Of a DNA stretch of 64,000 nt, positions 58,964 to 64,000 are shown in pieces (position 1 is the stretch's first letter; each line of letters begins with the position of its first letter). The notes under the pieces are model-generated. The model did no database searches. It saw nothing but the letters and a program-made list of their open reading frames with translations, and had not been told where the DNA came from. The stretch comes from Niveispirillum sp943370215 (GTDB taxonomy: Bacteria > Pseudomonadota > Alphaproteobacteria > Azospirillales > Azospirillaceae): the NCBI GenBank assembly GCA_943370215.1, contig CALRQC020000002.1:62001-126000 (forward strand). The letters run 5' to 3'. The position numbers were made by a program, and so were the translations under genes.

Positions 58964-59266
58964 TCAGTCTTCCAGCATATTGGCCAATTTCATGGCTATG
59001 CCCATATTGCCGGACACTTTCAGTTTGCCGGTCATGAAGGCCAGGGTGGGGGCCAGCTTACCCTCTGCCAGCTTCACCAGATTGTCCGGGGAAATGGTCA
59101 AGGTGGTGTCCGGTGCGTCACCGGTGCGGCTGACCACAGGCGGGGTACTGCGGCCATTAATGAACAGGGCATCGCCGCCACCGAAATCGAACTTCACCAG
59201 GGCGCCCAGGCCGGTGAAATTCAGCGCCCGTGCCCGCATCTGGGCTTCGATCTGGTCGATGCTCAT
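58964..59266 (-). CDS. SCP2 sterol-binding-domain protein
   Basis: A 100-aa stand-alone SCP2 domain, a lipid-binding fold. Hallmarks: GALVKFDFGGGDALFINGRS, DTTLTISPDNLVKLAEG and KLKVSGNMGIAMKLANML. ATG 59266 with GGAG upstream. The likely ligand is a fatty acyl-CoA or similar lipid. A palindrome 20 bp upstream suggests tight transcriptional control. Confidence 0.92.
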   Translation of the reverse strand: MSIDQIEAQMRARALNFTGLGALVKFDFGGGDALFINGRSTPPVVSRTGDAPDTTLTISPDNLVKLAEGKLAPTLAFMTGKLKVSGNMGIAMKLANMLED

Positions 59267-59285
59267 CCCTAACTCCAATTATTAA

Positions 59286-59299
59286 CGTTTACGTAAACG
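59286..59299 (-). promoter_or_regulatory. Palindromic operator before the SCP2 gene
   Basis: CGTTTACGTAAACG is a perfect 14-bp palindrome 19 bp upstream of the SCP2 start. TTTACGTAAAC-type sites are recognised by regulators of branched-chain amino-acid and fatty-acid breakdown (LiuR-like) in proteobacteria; the assignment here is by resemblance. Confidence 0.45.
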
Positions 59300-59344
59300 G
59301 AATTATATCGGCAAATGCCGGTGACGGCAACAGGGCCTGCATGG

Positions 59345-59959
59345 TCAGCGTGTGGCGACCGCCACCGCCACGCCGGCCATCAACCCGCCGGTGGCCCGAT
59401 TGATCACGCGCATGTGCGATGGCTTGGAGATGAAGCGCCGGGCGCTGGCCGCGACCATCGCATAGGCCGTCATCACGCCGGTCAGCACGCAGGCCATCAG
59501 GACGCAAAGCTCCAACACGGCTACGGGTGTCATCTCCTGCAGATTGATCACCTGAGGCAGAATGGCCAGGAAGAAGATCATGGTCTTGGGGTTGCCCAGC
59601 GTCAGGGCCAACCCGCCCATGGTCTGCCGCAACCCGTCGCCCTTCACCGCCGGCAATTCGCTGGGCGCCGTGGCGGGCGCCCGCCACATCTTCCAGGCCA
59701 TATAGAGCAGATAGGCCGCACCGGCATATTTAATGACGGTGAAAACCATCTGAAAGCTCTGCGCCAGCACGCTCAACCCCCCGGTCACCAATCCGAACCA
59801 GGTGAGATCACCCAGCACGATTCCGGCAATGAAGGGCAGGGTGCGGCGCGCATCCGTCGCCAGCGCCCGCGCCACAACAGCGGCCACGCCGGGCCCCGGA
59901 GAAGCGACCGCCACGGCATAGATGCCCGCAAAAATCACAAGCGCAGTCAGATCGATCAT
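59345..59959 (-). CDS. LysE/RhtB-family amino-acid exporter
   Basis: A 204-aa inner-membrane exporter with five to six helices. Typical stretches: LVIFAGIYAVAVASPGPGVA near the N-terminus, AGIVLGDLTWFGLVTGGLSV, IKYAGAAYLLYMAWKMWRAP and GLALTLGNPKTMIFFLAILP (the GNPK motif). The substrate, likely a neutral or basic amino acid, is unknown. Confidence 0.92.
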   Translation of the reverse strand: MIDLTALVIFAGIYAVAVASPGPGVAAVVARALATDARRTLPFIAGIVLGDLTWFGLVTGGLSVLAQSFQMVFTVIKYAGAAYLLYMAWKMWRAPATAPSELPAVKGDGLRQTMGGLALTLGNPKTMIFFLAILPQVINLQEMTPVAVLELCVLMACVLTGVMTAYAMVAASARRFISKPSHMRVINRATGGLMAGVAVAVATR

Positions 59960-60003
59960 GGTGGTTTCCTGCCAGCGGAAGACGCTGGGCGGGATGATAG
60001 CAA

Positions 60004-60032
60004 AAGGGCGGGCTGCTTGCGCGCCCGCCCTT
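60004..60032 (-). terminator. Rho-independent terminator after ppx
   Basis: AAGGGCGGGC (60004-60013) with GCCCGCCCTT (60023-60032); on the minus strand the stem is followed by TTG and lies 29 bp past the ppx stop codon. Confidence 0.75.
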
Positions 60033-60060
60033 GGTGCAAACAGCTATGCGCCTATAATCA

Positions 60061-61578
60061 TCAGCCGCCGGGTTGAATGCTGATTTCTCCCACCCGGTTC
60101 AACGCCTTGGCCAGGGCGTCCAGCCGGCGCTGAACCGTTTCCCCGGTCAGCATGGAAGCATCTTCCGGCAGCACCAGCGTCAGGGTCGAACCGCCCAGAC
60201 GCAGGGCCGTGCGCTGCAACAGGGTGGCGGCCCCCCCCGTCAAGGTGTGGGCGAGCCGCAGGGCCAGCCCCAGCATGGTCGCGCGGGCCAATACAGTTTC
60301 CTTCAACAAGCCGCGTGCCGGTGCCAGTACAGCCCCTTCCAGGATGCCGGCATAGCGGACATAGACACAGGCGGCCAGGAAAGCCCTTTCCGCATGATCC
60401 ACCCCGGCAAAGGGCATCCGCAGGATGCGCAGGAAGGCATGTTCGGCGCGGTAATCGGGATGTTCGATCCACCCCAGGTCCGACAACAGGCAGGCCGCCT
60501 GCCGCAAGCGCCGTGCGGCCGGGTCTTCCCCGGCGAACAGGGGGGCCGTCCAGGCGGACAGGATTTCCGCATGGCCAAAGCGGCCGATACGGGCGGCGAC
60601 ATCGCCGCAGCCCGTCAACAGCGGGTCCATTTGCTGTTCTTCAGCCGGCAGCAGGTCATAGAGGTGACCTTCGCGTAGGCCGTAGGCGGAAAAGATGACG
60701 CGGGAAGGCTGCACCGTCTTCAGCACGCGTTCCATCACCAGGGCTGCCAGGGGCAATGTGTCCAGGCGCCGCTTGGAGACACCCTGCATTTTTTCCAGTG
60801 CCCCGCGCGAGGCGCGGGCCACTTGGCCGGCAAAATCCGCCATCACACCGCCATCCACCGAATATTGGTGGATGATGTGCAGCGGGTGGTTGACCTGTTC
60901 CAGATGCATCTTGGCCAGTGCGCGCCAGGCGCCGCCGACCGGATAGAACGATCGGCCCTTGCCCTTGGTCAGCCAATCCAGCTTGCCCAGATGCTGGTCG
61001 ATCAGCTTGGCGGCACTCCCGGCCTTGCCGTCTGTTGCCTCCAGCAGACGCAGCGGTCCCAGTGGCGTTGTCACCTGGGAACCGATCTGTCCCTTTTCCA
61101 GCAGCACCAGTTCCAAACTGCCACCGCCGAGGTCACCGGCCAGCCCGTCAGCATCGGGGGCGCCGGACAGCACCCCCAGCGCTGCCAGCCGGGCCTCCTC
61201 CTCCCCTGACAGAACGTCAACGGTGAAGCCCGTCTGGCGGCTGATCTCTGCCACGAAGGCAGGACCATCGGCGGCATCGCGCACCGCCGCCGTGGCCAGC
61301 ACATCCACCCGCCGCACCTGCATCGCTTCCAGCAGGCGGCGGAACCGGGTCAGGTTATCCAGCGCCAACCGCACCCCGTCGGGGTTCAAGCGACCGGTCT
61401 TCTCCACCGTGCGGCCAAGGCCGGGGAGAACCTTTTCGTTGAACAGCGCGACGGGGGAACGCGTCAGCCGCTCATAGACCACGCAACGCATGGAGTTTGA
61501 TCCGACATCGATCACCGCGAGGCGATCATCCGCATGGATATGATCCAAGGCTGAGTGGTCCGCTTTCAAGGATATCAT
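60061..61578 (-). CDS. ppx: Ppx/GppA exopolyphosphatase
   Basis: Hydrolyses polyphosphate ends or pppGpp; 505 aa. N-terminal ASKHA domain with LAVIDVGSNSMRCVVYERL and SGEEEARLAALGV, then the phosphate loop GDLGGGSLELVLLE, and a C-terminal HD-like helical domain (LGWIEHPDYRAEHAFLRILR). It lies 20 bp after ppk1, so synthesis and degradation of polyphosphate are encoded together. Confidence 0.92.
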   Translation of the reverse strand: MISLKADHSALDHIHADDRLAVIDVGSNSMRCVVYERLTRSPVALFNEKVLPGLGRTVEKTGRLNPDGVRLALDNLTRFRRLLEAMQVRRVDVLATAAVRDAADGPAFVAEISRQTGFTVDVLSGEEEARLAALGVLSGAPDADGLAGDLGGGSLELVLLEKGQIGSQVTTPLGPLRLLEATDGKAGSAAKLIDQHLGKLDWLTKGKGRSFYPVGGAWRALAKMHLEQVNHPLHIIHQYSVDGGVMADFAGQVARASRGALEKMQGVSKRRLDTLPLAALVMERVLKTVQPSRVIFSAYGLREGHLYDLLPAEEQQMDPLLTGCGDVAARIGRFGHAEILSAWTAPLFAGEDPAARRLRQAACLLSDLGWIEHPDYRAEHAFLRILRMPFAGVDHAERAFLAACVYVRYAGILEGAVLAPARGLLKETVLARATMLGLALRLAHTLTGGAATLLQRTALRLGGSTLTLVLPEDASMLTGETVQRRLDALAKALNRVGEISIQPGG

Positions 61579-61598
61579 CGAGAGGATTGGCGCCGTTT

Positions 61599-63944
61599 TT
61601 ACGGGAAGTTACTCAATACCAGCTTCGGCGGCAGACGGGCGGCGCTCATCGCGCTGCCCCGGCCGGAGAGGCTGGGATTGGTCATGAAATAGGTATGGGC
61701 ATTGAAGGCCTCAGTGCAAGGCTCCATACGGTGATATGTGGCGTCAGGCTGCAAAACCCAGCTTTGCGTATTGTCCTTCAGATTGGCGACCATGATCTGG
61801 TCCAGCACCTGTTGATGCACGGTCGGGTTTTCGATCGGCACCAGGGTTTCGATCCGGCGGTCCAGGTTACGCGGCATCCAGTCGGCTGACGAAATGAAGA
61901 CACGCGCCTGAGGTGAGGGCAAGCCATGGCCATTGCCGAAGCAGACGACCCGACCATGTTCCAGGAAACGGCCGACAATGGATTTGACGTGGATGTTCTC
62001 CGACAGGCCCGGCACGCCGGGACGCAGGCAGCAGATGCCACGAATGACCAGTTCGATCTTCACACCCTGCTGCGATGCCTCATACAGCTTGTCGATCAAC
62101 TGGGCATCGACAAGGCTGTTCAGCTTCACCCAGATCTGGGCCGGGCGACCGGCCTGGGCATGGGCGATCTCGGCATCGATCTTGTCCACCAACCGCTGGC
62201 GCAGGGTGGTGGGGGCAATGGCGATCTTCTCCAGCGATTTGGGTGTGGCGTAGCCGGTCATGTAATTGAACATATGGGCCGCATCATGGCCCAAAGCCGG
62301 ATCGCAGGTGAAGAAAGAAAGGTCGGTATAAACCTTGGCGGTGATCGGGTGGTAATTACCGGTGCCGAAATGCACATAGGTGCGCAGGCCCTGGCTTTCC
62401 CGCCGCACTACCAGTGACACCTTGGCATGGGTCTTCAGATCCACGAAACCATAGACCACCTGCACGCCGGCGCGTTCCATGTCACGCGCCCAGCGGATAT
62501 TGGCCTCTTCGTCAAAACGGGCTTTCAATTCCACCAGCGCGGTGACGCTCTTGCCTTGTTCGGCCGCCTCGATCAGGGCGGCAACGATGGGGCTGTTCTT
62601 GGAAGTACGATAGAGCGTCTGCTTGATGGCCAGCACATTGGGGTCGGCTGCGGCCTGGCGCAGGAACTGCACCACCACGTCGAAACTTTCGAACGGGTGA
62701 TGGACAACAATGTCCTTCTGGCGGATGGCCGCGAAGCAATCGCCGCCGAAATCGCGGATTCGCTCCGGGAAGCGGGCATTATAAGGCGGGAACAGCAGGT
62801 CCGGCCGGTCATCGGTGATGATCTGTTTGGTGTCGGACAGGCCGATCAGCCCATCCAGCACGAAGACATCATCGGATGATACATGCAGTTCATCTGTCAG
62901 GAATGCGCGCAATTCCTTCGACATGCCGGTATTGACGGCCAGGCGGATGACGCTGCCGCGCTTACGGCGCTTCAGCGCACTTTCAAAGGTGCGGACCAGA
63001 TCTTCGGCTTCTTCCTCGATTTCCATCTCGCTGTCGCGCAGCACGCGGAAAACGCCGTGGCCTTTCAGAATGAAGGGTGGGAACAGCTTTTCAATGAAGG
63101 TCAGCACCACCTGTTCCAGCAGCACATAGCGCGTCTCGCTGCCCGGCAGGCGCACAAAACGGTCAAGCTGCTGCGGCAGCATCACCAACGCATCGACATT
63201 GCTGCTCTTATGCGGGTCGAAAAGCTGCAGCGCCAGGGCGAAACCGCCGCTGGGCAGGAAGGGGAAGGGGTGGGCCGGGTCAACGGCGATCGGCGTCAGG
63301 ACCGGGAAGATATCATCGATGAAGCGGGCTTCCAGCCAGTCATATTCTGACGGCGACAACTCGTCGATCTCCACCACGGCAATACCGGCCTCGCGCAGCA
63401 GGCCGCGCAGCATCAGCCAGCAACTTTGCTGATCGCGCATCACTTCCGTCACGCGGTGGTTGATGGCGGCCAATTGCTGTGCCGGGGTCAGGTTATCATC
63501 CGACGGTGTTGTCACCTTGGCGGCCACCTGGGCCTTCAGGCCAGCGACGCGCACCATGTAGAATTCGTCCAGATTGCTGGCCGAGATGGACAGGAAGCGC
63601 AACCGTTCCAGCAACGGATGGCCGGGATTATACGCTTCTTCCAGTACACGCTGGTTGAAGGCCAGCCAGGACAGTTCCCGGTTGATGAACCGTTCCGGGC
63701 TCTGCGTGTCGATCTTGTCGGCATTGACGGTTGGCGCGGCAAAGCCGCCGCTGCTGGTCACGGACGGGGCAAAGTCAGGGGGGGCGGTCACGGTCGGCGC
63801 ATCCTTCGGTTCCAGGCTGTCCGGTAAAGTATATGTTGCTTCTGTGACGTTTTTGGGTTCGGCTGCCACCGTTGTTGCTGTCGTGCGACGGCGGCGTGGG
63901 GTTGAACCGCCTGTCGGGGTTCTGGGTGTCCGGGAAGTCGTCAT
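61599..63944 (-). CDS. ppk: Polyphosphate kinase 1
   Basis: Makes polyphosphate from ATP. The 781 aa are longer than the usual 690-720 because of an 80-residue low-complexity N-terminus (Thr/Pro-rich, basic RRRRTT) before the family start SPERFINRELSWLAFNQRVL. The likely phospho-histidine is in YVHFGTGNYHP; FFTCDPALGHDAAHMFNYMT and ISSADWMPRNLDRRIE are typical. The ATG at 63944 overlaps the sixA start codon on the other strand. GTG codons nearer the folded domain (such as before TAPPDF) are possible alternative starts. Confidence 0.95.
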   Translation of the reverse strand: MTTSRTPRTPTGGSTPRRRRTTATTVAAEPKNVTEATYTLPDSLEPKDAPTVTAPPDFAPSVTSSGGFAAPTVNADKIDTQSPERFINRELSWLAFNQRVLEEAYNPGHPLLERLRFLSISASNLDEFYMVRVAGLKAQVAAKVTTPSDDNLTPAQQLAAINHRVTEVMRDQQSCWLMLRGLLREAGIAVVEIDELSPSEYDWLEARFIDDIFPVLTPIAVDPAHPFPFLPSGGFALALQLFDPHKSSNVDALVMLPQQLDRFVRLPGSETRYVLLEQVVLTFIEKLFPPFILKGHGVFRVLRDSEMEIEEEAEDLVRTFESALKRRKRGSVIRLAVNTGMSKELRAFLTDELHVSSDDVFVLDGLIGLSDTKQIITDDRPDLLFPPYNARFPERIRDFGGDCFAAIRQKDIVVHHPFESFDVVVQFLRQAAADPNVLAIKQTLYRTSKNSPIVAALIEAAEQGKSVTALVELKARFDEEANIRWARDMERAGVQVVYGFVDLKTHAKVSLVVRRESQGLRTYVHFGTGNYHPITAKVYTDLSFFTCDPALGHDAAHMFNYMTGYATPKSLEKIAIAPTTLRQRLVDKIDAEIAHAQAGRPAQIWVKLNSLVDAQLIDKLYEASQQGVKIELVIRGICCLRPGVPGLSENIHVKSIVGRFLEHGRVVCFGNGHGLPSPQARVFISSADWMPRNLDRRIETLVPIENPTVHQQVLDQIMVANLKDNTQSWVLQPDATYHRMEPCTEAFNAHTYFMTNPSLSGRGSAMSAARLPPKLVLSNFP

Positions 63945-64000
63945 GAAGAAGCTCTACCTGTTGCGACACGCCAAGTCGGATTGGACCGATCCGAAACTGG
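63943..64000 (+). CDS. sixA: Phosphohistidine phosphatase SixA (partial)
   Basis: The first 19 codons, cut by the window edge. KLYLLRHAKSDW contains the RHxK variant of the histidine-phosphatase RHG motif that is typical of SixA, which removes phosphate from phosphohistidine. It is divergent from ppk, with start codons overlapping by two bases. Confidence 0.8.
   Translation, partial: MKKLYLLRHAKSDWTDPKL

Overview
The window reads as chromosomal DNA of a high-GC, flagellated alphaproteobacterium. Rhodospirillales, and within it an Azospirillaceae-like genus, is my best guess. This rests on gene content rather than a marker gene: a PhyR-type stress regulator (sigma-like plus receiver domain), an MmcB DNA-repair protein, a FlbD-type flagellar regulator inside a fliF-to-flhA block, an sdhCDAB operon, thrB next to rnhA, an lgt/methyltransferase/pgeF block, and ppk1-ppx. 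I see no rRNA, tRNA, CRISPR array, insertion sequence or integrase.

Layout. 1-4.2 kb: housekeeping genes on the minus strand (ligA, a ribbon-helix-helix regulator, rnhA, thrB). 4.3-5.7 kb: a phage-shock-like operon (a 43-aa membrane peptide, pspA, pspC) behind a consensus sigma-54 promoter. 5.8-15.2 kb: a TPR protein, mmcB, an uncharacterised exported protein with a BON lipoprotein, a Tat-exported amidase, PhyR, CorA, YciB and a small lipoprotein. 15.2-16.0 kb: one strikingly AT-rich gene between two hairpins, the clearest candidate for acquired DNA, with an N-terminus like abortive-infection membrane proteins. 16-19.5 kb: sdhCDAB. 19.7-33.2 kb: mixed metabolism, including a GNAT enzyme, a CoA-ester lyase, a chemoreceptor, pdxY, a thioredoxin-like exported protein, asd, a pentapeptide-repeat protein, a ZnuD-like TonB receptor behind a Zur-like palindrome, a USP and a CBS protein. 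33.2-36.4 kb: a 540-bp gene-free stretch and a sulfonate/taurine-type ABC importer. 36.4-49.1 kb: a minus-strand flagellar block (fliF, fliH, fliN, motA-like, flbD, flhA, flhF, flhG and a 1154-aa repeat-rich FliK-like protein) that lacks fliG. 49.3-52.2 kb: lgt, a MidA-like methyltransferase and pgeF. 52.2-60 kb: ubiK-like, a YbjN-like gene, proC, YbaK, a MocR-family regulator whose PLP-lysine position is Gln, a PepSY protein, an OmpR/EnvZ-type pair, an SCP2 protein and a LysE exporter. 60-64 kb: ppk1-ppx and the first codons of sixA.

The regulatory elements point to envelope stress (sigma-54 psp), DNA damage (LexA-like box at mmcB), zinc (Zur-like palindrome) and flagellar assembly (FlbD and inverted repeats ahead of fliF). 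The observations most worth following are the AT-rich Abi-like gene, the degenerate MocR protein, the 6 x 54-aa repeat array in the FliK-like protein, the psp control region with its small membrane peptide, and the missing fliG. All product names come from reading motifs; no database search was run.
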